This document shows positions 1 to 8,340 of a stretch of 14,195 bases of DNA, one piece after another (positions within the stretch are counted from its first letter, which is position 1; each line of letters opens with the position of its first letter). Where the stretch lies: NCBI GenBank assembly GCA_023381645.1, contig JAMCRJ010000074.1, forward strand, positions 1-14,195, read 5' to 3'. The stretch comes from Gammaproteobacteria bacterium (lineage in GTDB: Bacteria; Pseudomonadota; Gammaproteobacteria; Acidithiobacillales; Acidithiobacillaceae). Position numbers and translations under genes: made by a program. The notes beneath the pieces are model-generated. The model made no database searches. It was not told the origin of the DNA and saw nothing but the letters and a program-made list of their open reading frames with translations.

Positions 1-2
1 TC

Positions 3-1865
3 GCCCTGTCCATCGGCATCATGAAAATGGTGCGTTCGGATAAAGCGACCAGCGGGGTGATGTTTTCTCTGGATACCGAAACGGGCTTCCGTGACGTGGT
101 CTTCATCACCGCATCCTGGGGACTGGGTGAAAACGTGGTGCAGGGCGCCGTGGACCCGGACGAATTCTACGTCTTCAAGCCAGCGTTTCTGCGCGGTAAA
201 AAGGCGGTTCTGCGGCGGGTATTGGGCAGCAAGAAAATCAAGATGATCTATACCGAAGGAGATACCCGCCACAGCACCCGCAATATCGCCACCCATCGCC
301 GTGAGCAGGACACATTCTGCCTCAGCGACGCAGATGTGCTGACCCTCGCCGATTACGCCATCAAGGTCGAACAGCATTACAGCCGCAAGATGCAGGAAAG
401 CCGACCCATGGACATGGAGTGGGCAAAAGATGGCATCGACGGGCAGCTTTACATGGTCCAGGCGCGGCCGGAGACCGTCGCGTCGCAGAAAAAGGGGCAG
501 GTACTGGAAGAGTACATCCTGGATGGTCAGGGCCCTGCGCTGATACAGGGGCGCGCCATCGGCGGCAAAATCGCATCCGGCCCGGTGCGCGTCATCCGGG
601 ATGTGAAACATCTGGCGGACTTCAGGCCCGGTGAGATTCTGGTGGCGGACATCACCACCCCGGACTGGGAGCCCATCATGAAAGAGGCGGCCGCCATCAT
701 CACCAATCGCGGCGGACGCACCTGCCACGCCGCCATCATCGCCCGGGAACTGGGTATTCCCGCTGTCGTCGGCACCGATCTTGCGACCACCACGCTCAAG
801 GATGGTGACAGCGTGACCGTATCCTGTGCCGGCGGCGATATAGGCAGCGTCTATGCCGGCGCCCTGCCCTTCACGGTCCGCCATACCGATCTCGCCACCC
901 TGCCCCGCCCGCAGACGCAGATCATGATCAATCTCGGCAATCCGGAAATCGCTTTTCAGACGTGCATGCTGCCCAATGACGGTATCGGCCTGGCGCGGAT
1001 GGAGTTCATCATTAGCAGCGCCATCAAGGCTCATCCCATGGCGCTGCTGCATCCGGAGAAGGTCGAGGATGCCCATGAACGCGCTGCCTTGGCCATGCTG
1101 ACCCAGGGCTACGCCCAGCCCGCCGATTTCTTTGTGGAACGCTTGTCGGAAGGCATCGGAACCATCGCGGCCGCGTTTTATCCAAAGCCGGTGGTCGTGC
1201 GCATGTCCGACTTCAAAACCAACGAATATGCCGCACTCTTGGGAGGACGCTGGTTCGAGCCGGAGGAGGATAACCCGATGCTCGGCTTCCGCGGCGCCTC
1301 CCGCTACGCGCATCCGGCCTATACCGAGGGATTTCATCTGGAATGCCTGGCCATGAAGCGGGTCCGTGAAGAGATGGGGTTGGATAATGTCATCCTCATG
1401 CTGCCTTTTGTGCGCCGGGTGAAAGAAGCGGACGACGTGCTGGCGAAGATGGCGGAGTTTGGCCTGCGCCGTGGCGAAAACGGGTTGCAGGTCTATGCCA
1501 TGTGCGAAATTCCCAATAATATCATTCTGATCGATCAGTTCGCCCAACGCTTTGACGGTTTTTCCATCGGCAGCAATGATCTGACCCAGCTCACCCTGGG
1601 CGTCGACCGCGACTCGGCCATCGTCGCTTACGACTATGATGAACGGGACGACGGCGTCAAGGAGATGATCCGCCTCGCGGTGGAGGGCTGCGCCCGTAAC
1701 GGCATCCACTCGGGGCTTTGCGGGCAAGCCCCTTCGGACTATCCGGAAATGGCGGAGTTTCTGGTACAAATCGGCATTCAGTCCATGAGCCTGAATCCGG
1801 ATACGGTGCTGGCGACGACCTTGCATGTGCTCGACGTGGAAAAAAAGCGGAGCGGAGGGGCATGA
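3..1865 (+). CDS. ppsA: Phosphoenolpyruvate synthase (pyruvate, water dikinase), C-terminal part, 5'-truncated by the window
   Basis: PpsA converts pyruvate and ATP to PEP, AMP and phosphate; it is the cytosolic gluconeogenic step. The reading frame is open from base 3, so the start lies upstream, and 620 residues are visible of a family usually near 790. In order are the end of the ATP-grasp domain (ASWGLGENVVQGAV, then QARPET), the swivelling phosphohistidine domain with GGRTCHAAIIARELG (phospho-accepting His codon at 726-728), and the PEP/pyruvate-binding TIM barrel with GFRGASRY, GSNDLTQL and the C-terminal catalytic-Cys motif GLCGQAPSDYP. All key residues are present. Relative to the E. 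coli protein as I remember it, there is an insertion of about six residues just before PMDMEWAKDG. Its TGA overlaps the ATG of gpmI (ATGA), so the two are probably translationally coupled. Recognition is firm; only the N-terminus is missing. Confidence 0.96.
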   Translation, partial: ALSIGIMKMVRSDKATSGVMFSLDTETGFRDVVFITASWGLGENVVQGAVDPDEFYVFKPAFLRGKKAVLRRVLGSKKIKMIYTEGDTRHSTRNIATHRREQDTFCLSDADVLTLADYAIKVEQHYSRKMQESRPMDMEWAKDGIDGQLYMVQARPETVASQKKGQVLEEYILDGQGPALIQGRAIGGKIASGPVRVIRDVKHLADFRPGEILVADITTPDWEPIMKEAAAIITNRGGRTCHAAIIARELGIPAVVGTDLATTTLKDGDSVTVSCAGGDIGSVYAGALPFTVRHTDLATLPRPQTQIMINLGNPEIAFQTCMLPNDGIGLARMEFIISSAIKAHPMALLHPEKVEDAHERAALAMLTQGYAQPADFFVERLSEGIGTIAAAFYPKPVVVRMSDFKTNEYAALLGGRWFEPEEDNPMLGFRGASRYAHPAYTEGFHLECLAMKRVREEMGLDNVILMLPFVRRVKEADDVLAKMAEFGLRRGENGLQVYAMCEIPNNIILIDQFAQRFDGFSIGSNDLTQLTLGVDRDSAIVAYDYDERDDGVKEMIRLAVEGCARNGIHSGLCGQAPSDYPEMAEFLVQIGIQSMSLNPDTVLATTLHVLDVEKKRSGGA

Positions 1866-3385
1866 AGGTCAACCCGGTATTACTGGTGATTTTTGACGGC
1901 TTCGGCCTCAACCCCAATCGCGCCTTCAATGGCTGGGCACTGGCGCACACGCCGCATCTCGATCACTACTTTGCCAGTTTTCCCCATACCGCCCTGCAGG
2001 CTTCGGGACGGGCGGTGGGCCTGCCGGACGGACAATTCGGCAATTCGGAGGTGGGTCACCTCACCCTGGGTTCGGGACGGGTCCTCCTGCAGGATCTGGT
2101 GCGCATTTCCGATAGCCTGAAAGACGGCAGTTTTGCGCGGATTCCAGCCTGGCAGGATGTGCTCAGGGACGCCAAACGCCTGCATCTGGTGGGCATGGTC
2201 TCCGATGGAGGCGTGCACTCTCATATCGATCATCTGCTGGGCATTTTGCCACTGATAGTGGCTGCGGGTGTGGAACCGGTTATCCACATGATTACGGACG
2301 GCCGGGATACGGCGCCGCAGTGCGCCGATCTCTACGCCCGTCAGGTGGAAGAAATCCTGCACAAGCTCGGCCAGGGGCGCATTGCCACCATCTGCGGGCG
2401 CTATACGGCCATGGACCGTGCCGGCCACTGGGATCGGACGGAAAAGGCCTGGGCCGCCCTGCTGCGCGGCGAAGGACTCACCGCGGACAGTGCTGAGGCG
2501 GCCATCCATGGGGCCTGGAAACGCGGTGAGGGGGATGAGTTCATTTCGCCCACTGTCATCGGCAATCCGCAGCAGAACCGCCTAGCCGCCGATGAGCCGG
2601 TCTTCTTCTTTAACTTCCGTTCGGATCGCATGCGCCAGCTCAGCGCCGCCGTCGCCATGCCGGCCTTCACCCACTTCGACCGCCGCGGTGAGTCTGCCCG
2701 GCGTGCCCTGTGCATGGCTTCCTACGACGACGAGTACCCGTTCCCGGTACTGTTTCCCCCGGAAATTCCCGTCAATGTCCTGGCTGAAGTGGTCAGCGAC
2801 GCGGGACAGCAACAGTTCCACTGTGCCGAGACCGAGAAATACGCCCATGTGACCTATTTTTTCAATGGCGGCCGGGAAGACCCCTTTCCCGGCGAGGATC
2901 GCGAGATCGTCCCCTCGCCGCAGGTGGCCACCTACGACCTGAAGCCGGAAATGAGTGCCCCCCAGGTGGCGGACCGCATCATCGCGGCACTGGAGAGCGG
3001 CAGGTATGCCTTTGTCCTGGTGAACTTCGCCAATGGCGATATGGTCGGGCATACCGCCAAAATCCCCGCCATCCTGCGCGCGGTGGAAACCCTCGACCTG
3101 CAGTTTCACCGGGTGCTGCAGACGGCACAGCGGCAAGGCTTCAAGGTCATTCTCACTGCCGATCATGGCAACTGCGACGAAATGGTGGACCCGGTGACGG
3201 GTGAGCCACATACCCAGCATACGGTGTATCCGGTGCCCATGCTGCTGATTGGCGAACCGGGCGTACATCTGGGCATCGGCCGCGGCACTGCCGACATCGC
3301 CCCCACCATCCTGGAGCTCATGGGCCTGCCGCAGCCCAAGGAAATGACGGGACATAGCATCCTCCTCAAAAACCGGCCCGTCTGA
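1862..3385 (+). CDS. gpmI: 2,3-bisphosphoglycerate-independent phosphoglycerate mutase
   Basis: This enzyme interconverts 3-phosphoglycerate and 2-phosphoglycerate in glycolysis and gluconeogenesis, using two metal ions and a phosphoserine intermediate. The 507-residue length is normal. Visible are the N-terminal metal-binding FDGFG (Asp12), the catalytic serine in GNSEVGH (Ser62), the substrate-binding motifs VSDGGVHSH (about 113-121) and TDGRDT (145-150), and the C-terminal metal ligands in NFANGDMVGHT, TADHGNCDEM and the His of GEPHTQHT. The ATG at 1862 is chosen because MKVNPVLLVIFDGFG is the normal family N-terminus and GGAGGGG lies just upstream; the frame is open further upstream but there it reads through ppsA codons. 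The start overlaps the ppsA stop by four bases. A 35-base gap with no terminator separates it from the next gene. Confidence 0.97.
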   Translation: MKVNPVLLVIFDGFGLNPNRAFNGWALAHTPHLDHYFASFPHTALQASGRAVGLPDGQFGNSEVGHLTLGSGRVLLQDLVRISDSLKDGSFARIPAWQDVLRDAKRLHLVGMVSDGGVHSHIDHLLGILPLIVAAGVEPVIHMITDGRDTAPQCADLYARQVEEILHKLGQGRIATICGRYTAMDRAGHWDRTEKAWAALLRGEGLTADSAEAAIHGAWKRGEGDEFISPTVIGNPQQNRLAADEPVFFFNFRSDRMRQLSAAVAMPAFTHFDRRGESARRALCMASYDDEYPFPVLFPPEIPVNVLAEVVSDAGQQQFHCAETEKYAHVTYFFNGGREDPFPGEDREIVPSPQVATYDLKPEMSAPQVADRIIAALESGRYAFVLVNFANGDMVGHTAKIPAILRAVETLDLQFHRVLQTAQRQGFKVILTADHGNCDEMVDPVTGEPHTQHTVYPVPMLLIGEPGVHLGIGRGTADIAPTILELMGLPQPKEMTGHSILLKNRPV

Positions 3386-3420
3386 AAACACCTTCCTCAT
3401 CAGGATAAGGAGAACACGCT

Positions 3421-3771
3421 ATGAGTGCCAACGATCGCGTCAACGAAATCGCCCAGCTCACCGAACGCCTCAAAGACAAGTATCCCGCCGAAATCAATGC
3501 ATTCCTCGGTTTTATGGGGAAGACCGAGGGTAATCCGGCCCTGGGCAAGGCGCAGAAGGAACTGATCAATGTCGCACTGTCCGTTGCCGCCCAATGTGAA
3601 TGGTGTATCGCGCTCCATGTCAAAGGCGCCGTAACCGCCGGGGCCACCCGCGATGAAATCATGAGTGCGGGTTTTTTGGCAGTGCTCATGCACGGTGGCC
3701 CGGCGCTCATGTATCTGGTGCGCCTGACCGAGGCCGTCGATGCGTTTTTGCCGGAAGAAAGCCATGGATAA
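3421..3771 (+). CDS. AhpD-like / carboxymuconolactone decarboxylase family protein with CxxC redox motif
   Basis: This small 116-residue cytosolic all-helical protein belongs to the CMD/AhpD family. The active-site pattern is complete: Glu47, Cys59, Cys62 and His66 in ELINVALSV...CEWCIALH. The spacing Glu+12, Cys+3, Cys+4, His equals that of the alkylhydroperoxidase AhpD of Mycobacterium tuberculosis (E118, C130, C133, H137), which supports thiol redox activity rather than decarboxylation. AhpD is known to take electrons from the lipoyl group of an E2 subunit. AAGGAG lies about eight bases before the ATG. The end overlaps pdhA by eight bases, so it is probably coupled to pyruvate dehydrogenase translation. 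The physiological role is inferred: a peroxidase or thiol-disulfide partner of the PDH complex is plausible, but the substrate cannot be read from sequence. Confidence 0.88.
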   Translation: MSANDRVNEIAQLTERLKDKYPAEINAFLGFMGKTEGNPALGKAQKELINVALSVAAQCEWCIALHVKGAVTAGATRDEIMSAGFLAVLMHGGPALMYLVRLTEAVDAFLPEESHG

Positions 3772-4828
3772 GACACAAATGGTGGCCATGCTCCGCGACA
3801 TGTTGCGCGCGAGGGCCTTTGAAGAGGCGGCGGCACAGGCCTATGCGCAGGGCCATATCGCTGGTTTCCTGCACCTGTATCCGGGTGAAGAAGCGGTGGC
3901 CGTGGGTGTACTGCATGCGGCCGAGCCCGGCGATTACGTGGTCACTACCTATCGCGAGCATGTCCATGCCCTGGTGCGCGGCATTCCGGCGCGGCAGATC
4001 ATGGCCGAACTGCACGGCAAAAAAACCGGGGTCAGCGGCGGGATGGGCGGCTCCATGCATCTTTTCAATAAGGACCGGCGCTTTCTGGGCGGTTATGCCA
4101 TCGTCGGCGAGACCTTTCCCATCGCCTTGGGCGCGGGCTACGCCGTGGCCTACCGCAAGCTGCCCGAGGCAGTGCTCTGCTTCTTCGGGGATGGCGCGGT
4201 GAACCAGGGCACTTTTCATGAGTCCCTGAACATGGCCGCCCTGTGGAAGCTACCCATTTTCTTCATCTGCGAAAACAACCATTATCAGATCGGCACCGAG
4301 ATTCACCGTCACTCCGCCATCACCGAGGTCTACAAGCGCGCCTGCGCCTATGGCATCCCCGCGGAAAAGGCGGATGGCATGAACGTCATCGCCGTACATG
4401 AAGCGGCAGAGAGGGCGCTGGAGCGTATCCGCGCCGGAGATGGGCCGCAGTTCCTGGAACTGGAAACCTACCGTTACCGGGGGCACTCCATGGCCGACTC
4501 CGGCAGTTATCGCCCGAATGTGGAGCTCAATGCCTACCAGGCCAACGATCCCATCGCGGCGGCAGTCCATGAGGCGGAGTATCCCTATCCCGGCATCGAG
4601 GCCGTTGCCGCAGCCAGTGCAAATAGCGTAACCCGCTTTGCCGACCATTGCTGCCAGGAGGGACACCTCGACGATGCAACGGTCGAGCGTATGCGCCAGG
4701 AGGTTCAGGAAGAAGTGGCAGATGCGGTCACTTTTGCCGAACAGAGCGCCGCACCGGATATGGAGGATGCCTGGAAGGCCTTCCGTTCCAACCGCCGTTT
4801 CGAAACCCTCATGGAGGTCGCGCGATGA
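3764..4828 (+). CDS. pdhA: Pyruvate dehydrogenase E1 component, alpha subunit
   Basis: E1-alpha and E1-beta together bind thiamine diphosphate, decarboxylate pyruvate and pass the acetyl group to lipoyl-E2. The 354-residue protein shows the entry region GFLHLYPGEEAV (34-45) and TTYREHVHAL (61-70), the glycine-rich GGMGGSMH (92-99), and the thiamine-diphosphate motif running from GDG (142-144) to NN (171-172). YRYRGHSMAD (236-245) is the usual C-terminal loop. From memory, REHVHAL, PARQIMAEL and ESLNMAALWKLPI resemble the cyanobacterial/plastid E1-alpha. A stretch near 268-300 looks longer than in most relatives. The ATG at 3764 is preferred over the in-frame ATG at 3740, which lies deeper inside the AhpD-like gene; GGAAG precedes it. 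It overlaps the upstream gene by eight bases and pdhB by ATGA. A branched-chain 2-oxoacid specificity is the main alternative but is less likely in this context. Confidence 0.93.
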   Translation: MDKTQMVAMLRDMLRARAFEEAAAQAYAQGHIAGFLHLYPGEEAVAVGVLHAAEPGDYVVTTYREHVHALVRGIPARQIMAELHGKKTGVSGGMGGSMHLFNKDRRFLGGYAIVGETFPIALGAGYAVAYRKLPEAVLCFFGDGAVNQGTFHESLNMAALWKLPIFFICENNHYQIGTEIHRHSAITEVYKRACAYGIPAEKADGMNVIAVHEAAERALERIRAGDGPQFLELETYRYRGHSMADSGSYRPNVELNAYQANDPIAAAVHEAEYPYPGIEAVAAASANSVTRFADHCCQEGHLDDATVERMRQEVQEEVADAVTFAEQSAAPDMEDAWKAFRSNRRFETLMEVAR

Positions 4829-5817
4829 GCGAGATGTTTTACTGGCAGGCGTTGAACCGCGCCATGGATGCCGAAATGGCTGCCGACGAGACGGTGCTGA
4901 CCCTGGGCGAGGACGTGGGCCTCTACGGGGGCACCTACCGGGTGACCGAGGGCCTCATGGCCAAATACGGCGAATGGCGGGTGCGTGACACCCCCATTTC
5001 CGAGAACAGCTTTACCGGCCTCGGGGTGGGGGCGGCGATGCTGGGCTTGCGCCCGGTGGTGGAGATCATGACCATCAACTTCGCCCTCTTCGCCATGGAC
5101 GCCATCGTCAACATGGCGGCAAAGATCCCCTTCATGTCCGGCGGCCAGTTTCCCATGCCGCTGACCATCCGCATGCCCGGTGGTGTCGCCAAACAGTTAG
5201 GTGCCCAGCATTCGCAAAGACTGGAGCATATGCTGATGAACGTGCCCGGCCTGCGCATGGTGGTTCCCGCCACTCCGCAGGATGCCTACTGGCAGTTGCG
5301 CCAAGCCATCCGCAGCGATGATCCCGTGATAGTTCTCGAGCATGAGTTGCTCTATTTCGGCAAGGGAAAAGTGGACGAAATGGTACCGGCTCCGCCCATC
5401 CATCAGGCGGTGGTACGGCGACGGGGGCGGGATATCACCTGCGTCGCCTACTCGCGGATGCTGCCCCTCGCCCTGCAGGCGGCTGAGACGCTCGCCGCGG
5501 AGGATATCGAACTCACGGTGATCGACCTGCGCAGCCTTTCACCCATCGATTGGGATACCTGCATCGCGGCAGTGGAGCAAACCCACCGCTGCCTGATCGT
5601 CGAGGAGGACTGCCGCTTTGCCGGAGCCGGGGCGGAGTTTGCCGCCACCCTGCAGGAGCACTGTTTTTATCTGCTGGATGCCCCCATCCAGCGGGTGGCG
5701 GGGATGGACATCCCCACCCCCTTCAATGGCACACTGGAGGCCGCCAGTATCCCGCGGGCAGACGACATCGTACAGGCAGCCCGGCAAATGATGGCACGAA
5801 ATGGAGCAGCACGATGA
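4825..5817 (+). CDS. pdhB: Pyruvate dehydrogenase E1 component, beta subunit
   Basis: This is the partner of E1-alpha in the thiamine-diphosphate heterotetramer. The 330-residue length is typical. Key motifs are LGEDVGLYGGTYRVTEGL (27-44), DTPISENSFTGLGVGAAM (55-72) with catalytic Glu60, MSGGQFPMPLTIRMPGG (104-120), and LGAQHSQRLE with His129 in the position of the E1-beta active-site histidine. The C-terminal transketolase domain ends with IQRVAGMDIPTPF, a usual E1-beta signature. From memory, YGGTYRVT, ENSFTG and GAQHSQRLE match the cyanobacterial/plastid E1-beta better than the enterobacterial PDH, whose E1 is a single-chain AceE. The ATG at 4825 forms an ATGA overlap with the pdhA stop and has GGAGG about seven bases upstream; the longer frame from 4648 only re-reads pdhA codons. 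The end overlaps pdhC by ATGA. Confidence 0.95.
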   Translation: MSEMFYWQALNRAMDAEMAADETVLTLGEDVGLYGGTYRVTEGLMAKYGEWRVRDTPISENSFTGLGVGAAMLGLRPVVEIMTINFALFAMDAIVNMAAKIPFMSGGQFPMPLTIRMPGGVAKQLGAQHSQRLEHMLMNVPGLRMVVPATPQDAYWQLRQAIRSDDPVIVLEHELLYFGKGKVDEMVPAPPIHQAVVRRRGRDITCVAYSRMLPLALQAAETLAAEDIELTVIDLRSLSPIDWDTCIAAVEQTHRCLIVEEDCRFAGAGAEFAATLQEHCFYLLDAPIQRVAGMDIPTPFNGTLEAASIPRADDIVQAARQMMARNGAAR

Positions 5818-7082
5818 AAACCGAAATCACCATGCCGGTATTGTCCGACACCATGCAGACCGGTCGCCTGACGCGCTGGAACAAGTCGGTGGGTGACGCG
5901 GTAAAAAAAGGCGAGGCCGTTGCCGAGGTCGAGACCGACAAGGCGATTCTGGACGTGGAAGCCTTTTCCGATGGTTATCTCATTGGCCCTCTGGCCGCTG
6001 TGGATACGGATATCCCGGTGCGGCAGGTGATCGGTTACATCGCCGACGCGCCGGAAGCGGCACAGACGGACACGGGCGGTGCGGCCAACCCCCCCACACC
6101 CGGTACACCGCCCGCGCCGCCTTCGGTTACACCCGGAGCGGTTGCAGAGAAAAAGACCGCACCGCCGGATAAAGTGCCACCAGCCACCTCTACGCCCGCT
6201 GCAACACCGGCAGATTCCGGCTCCCCGGAGAAGCCCGCTCCCCTCCCCCAGCCGCAAGTCGTGGCACCGCAACCCCCCCATGCCGATGGTTTACGGGCTT
6301 CTCCATACGCCCGCGCCCTGGCCCGGGATCTGGAACTCGACATCCTCCAGGTCAAGGCCGGCCCCGATGGCACCATTCACGCCGCCCAGGTGCTGGCCGC
6401 AGCCCTCGCACCTCCGGATGCCGATCTGCGTATGGGACCGCCTTATACCATCGAACGTCCCAATATCCTGCGCGCCGCCGTCGCCCGCAACATGTCCGCC
6501 ACGCTGAATACGCCCGCTTTCCTCATCAGCAGTCGCTTTGCCGTGGCGCCCCTGCATGCCGCCGCCAAGACGGCCGGACTGAGCCTGACCCTTGCTCTGA
6601 GCCGTGCCTGCGCCCTGACCGTCGCGGAAGATCCCTGGTTTAACCACGCATGGACCCGGGAGGGGCTGGCCAAGCGTAGTCGGGTGGATGTGGGCATCGC
6701 CGTAGACACCGGGAGCGGACTGATTACCCCCGTGCTGCGCGACGCAGCCAAACGGCCGCTCAAGGAACTCACAGAGGACTGGCGCATTCTGCTGGGCAAA
6801 GTCAAAAAAGGCAGGATTTATCCGGAAGACTACCAGGGTGCGAGTTTTTACCTCTCCAATCTTGGGGTTTTCCCGCAAATTGAGCGATTCAATGCCATCG
6901 TGCCGGTGGGCGCTTCCGCCATCCTTGCCATTGCGGCGGCGGGCAGTGACGGGCTGACCGACTTCACTCTGAGTTGCGATCACCGGGTGATTTTCGGCGC
7001 GGATGCCGCGCGCTTCCTGCAACGCCTGGGCAAGCGGCTGGAGGACCTGTCCTGGCTGGCCGGTGGCGGCGGACAACCGTGA
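5814..7082 (+). CDS. pdhC: Pyruvate dehydrogenase E2 component, dihydrolipoamide acetyltransferase
   Basis: E2 forms the complex core and moves the acetyl group from lipoamide to coenzyme A. The 422-residue protein has one N-terminal lipoyl domain (about 1-78) with the lipoyl lysine in ETDKAILD (Lys43), then a long Pro/Ala linker (about 80-157). A peripheral subunit-binding domain follows from ASPYARALARDL (162-173), with the acyltransferase domain from about 208 to 412. The catalytic histidine is His390 in SCDHRVIFG. The Asp of the usual HxxxDG motif is replaced by Phe394; cyanobacterial and plastid E2s, as I remember them, carry Tyr there. The ATG at 5814 gives the family N-terminus MKTEITMPVLSDTM and an ATGA overlap with pdhB; a frame open back to 5550 is only a pdhB shadow. 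No E3 gene follows; acetate kinase comes next. Confidence 0.95.
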   Translation: MKTEITMPVLSDTMQTGRLTRWNKSVGDAVKKGEAVAEVETDKAILDVEAFSDGYLIGPLAAVDTDIPVRQVIGYIADAPEAAQTDTGGAANPPTPGTPPAPPSVTPGAVAEKKTAPPDKVPPATSTPAATPADSGSPEKPAPLPQPQVVAPQPPHADGLRASPYARALARDLELDILQVKAGPDGTIHAAQVLAAALAPPDADLRMGPPYTIERPNILRAAVARNMSATLNTPAFLISSRFAVAPLHAAAKTAGLSLTLALSRACALTVAEDPWFNHAWTREGLAKRSRVDVGIAVDTGSGLITPVLRDAAKRPLKELTEDWRILLGKVKKGRIYPEDYQGASFYLSNLGVFPQIERFNAIVPVGASAILAIAAAGSDGLTDFTLSCDHRVIFGADAARFLQRLGKRLEDLSWLAGGGGQP

Positions 7083-7084
7083 GC

Positions 7085-8269
7085 ATGGCGGCAATACGCC
7101 ATATTCTCTGCCTCAACAGCGGTTCGTCCTCCATCAAATTCGCCGTTTTTGCGCTGGGCCCTACAGGAGAAGAGAAACTCGCAGAGGGCGCCGCGGAACG
7201 CATCGGGCAGAGCATCGGACGCTTGTGGCTGCAACGGGGACAAGATCCGATCACCGACCGGCAACTGGTCCTTTCCCATCACCAGAATGCCCTGGAAGCC
7301 GTTTTCGCAGCCCTGACCGAGGCGCGATACGCAACGCCGGACGGTGTTGGCCATCGCATCGTCTCCGGCGGCCCCCGTCATCAGGCGCACTGCCTGGTGG
7401 ACACCCAGGTGCTCGGTGACCTGCGCGCCTCCCTGCGCTTTGCGCCACTGCACCTGCCCGCAGAAATCGCCGCCATCGAGGCCGTACAGGCGGTGTGGCC
7501 CGGCATTCCGCAGGTCGCCTGCTTCGATACGGCCTTTCACCAGAGTATCCCGGAAGTGGCCGCCCGCCTGCCTCTGCCGCGCAATCTCTGGCATGAAGGT
7601 GTCCGTAAATACGGCTTTCATGGCCTCTCTTACGAATATATCGTCAGCCGACTCCCCAATCACGCCACCGGCAGGACCATCATCGCTCACCTGGGCAACG
7701 GCGCCAGCATGGCGGCGGTGCAGAACGGCCAATGCCGCGACACCACCATGGGCCTCACTCCCACGGGGGGGCTGGTGATGGGCACGCGGAGCGGCGATCT
7801 CGACCCTGGCGTTCTGCTCTATCTCATGGAAGAAAAAGGCTATAATGCCGCACAACTGGAGCGGCTCCTCAACCATTTGTCCGGGTTGCTGGGTATCTCG
7901 GCCTGCAGCGGCGACATGCAGACCCTGCTCGGGCTGCGCAATGACGATGCCCATGCGGCGCAGGCCATCGAGATGTTCGCCTATAGTGCGCGCAAGGCCA
8001 TCGGGGGACTGATGGCGGTGCTGGGCGGACTGGACCGCCTCGTCTTTACGGGGGGCATCGGCGAACACGCCGCCGCGATCCGCTGGGCCATCTGCCGCCC
8101 CCTGAGGGGACTTGGCCTGGAGATCGATCCGATCGCCAACGAAGGCCCCGAACCTTGCATATCAGTGGCCCATAGTCCAGTGGAAATCCTCGTCGTACCC
8201 ACCAATGAAGACCTGATGATCGCCCGGCATTGCCACCGGCTCCTGCCCACACGGGAGCAGCATCGTTGA
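7085..8269 (+). CDS. ackA: Acetate kinase
   Basis: AckA converts acetyl phosphate and ADP to acetate and ATP, the substrate-level phosphorylation step paired with phosphotransacetylase. The 394-residue length is normal. Visible are the N-terminal LNSGSSSIKF (10-19), GHRIVSGG (His90, Arg91), APLHLP (120-125), catalytic FDTAFH (Asp148), KYGFHGLSYEY (about 175-185), AHLGNGAS, GTRSGDLDP (Arg235) and the phosphate-binding FTGGIGEHAA. GHRIVSGG has Ser where most relatives have His. The ATG at 7085 lies two bases after the pdhC stop. An in-frame GTG at 7079 would overlap that stop as GTGA, matching the other junctions of the operon and adding only two residues. No good Shine-Dalgarno is seen for either, which fits coupling to pdhC. 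Propionate or butyrate kinase activity is possible within the family. Confidence 0.95.
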   Translation: MAAIRHILCLNSGSSSIKFAVFALGPTGEEKLAEGAAERIGQSIGRLWLQRGQDPITDRQLVLSHHQNALEAVFAALTEARYATPDGVGHRIVSGGPRHQAHCLVDTQVLGDLRASLRFAPLHLPAEIAAIEAVQAVWPGIPQVACFDTAFHQSIPEVAARLPLPRNLWHEGVRKYGFHGLSYEYIVSRLPNHATGRTIIAHLGNGASMAAVQNGQCRDTTMGLTPTGGLVMGTRSGDLDPGVLLYLMEEKGYNAAQLERLLNHLSGLLGISACSGDMQTLLGLRNDDAHAAQAIEMFAYSARKAIGGLMAVLGGLDRLVFTGGIGEHAAAIRWAICRPLRGLGLEIDPIANEGPEPCISVAHSPVEILVVPTNEDLMIARHCHRLLPTREQHR

Positions 8270-8340
8270 AATCCCGTAAAACGCGCCAGCACCACACGCA
8301 GCATGCACTTCCACACCCGATACACCCGGACCACGCCAGC

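Noticed and set aside
2582..3400. 272-codon open frame on the - strand opposite gpmI
   Set aside because: This is a shadow of gpmI, with no ribosome binding site or protein-family motif seen.
6980..8068. 362-codon open frame on the - strand opposite ackA and the pdhC end
   Set aside because: It lies wholly antisense to well-supported genes. Long antisense frames are common in GC-rich coding DNA, and its translation shows no recognisable domain.
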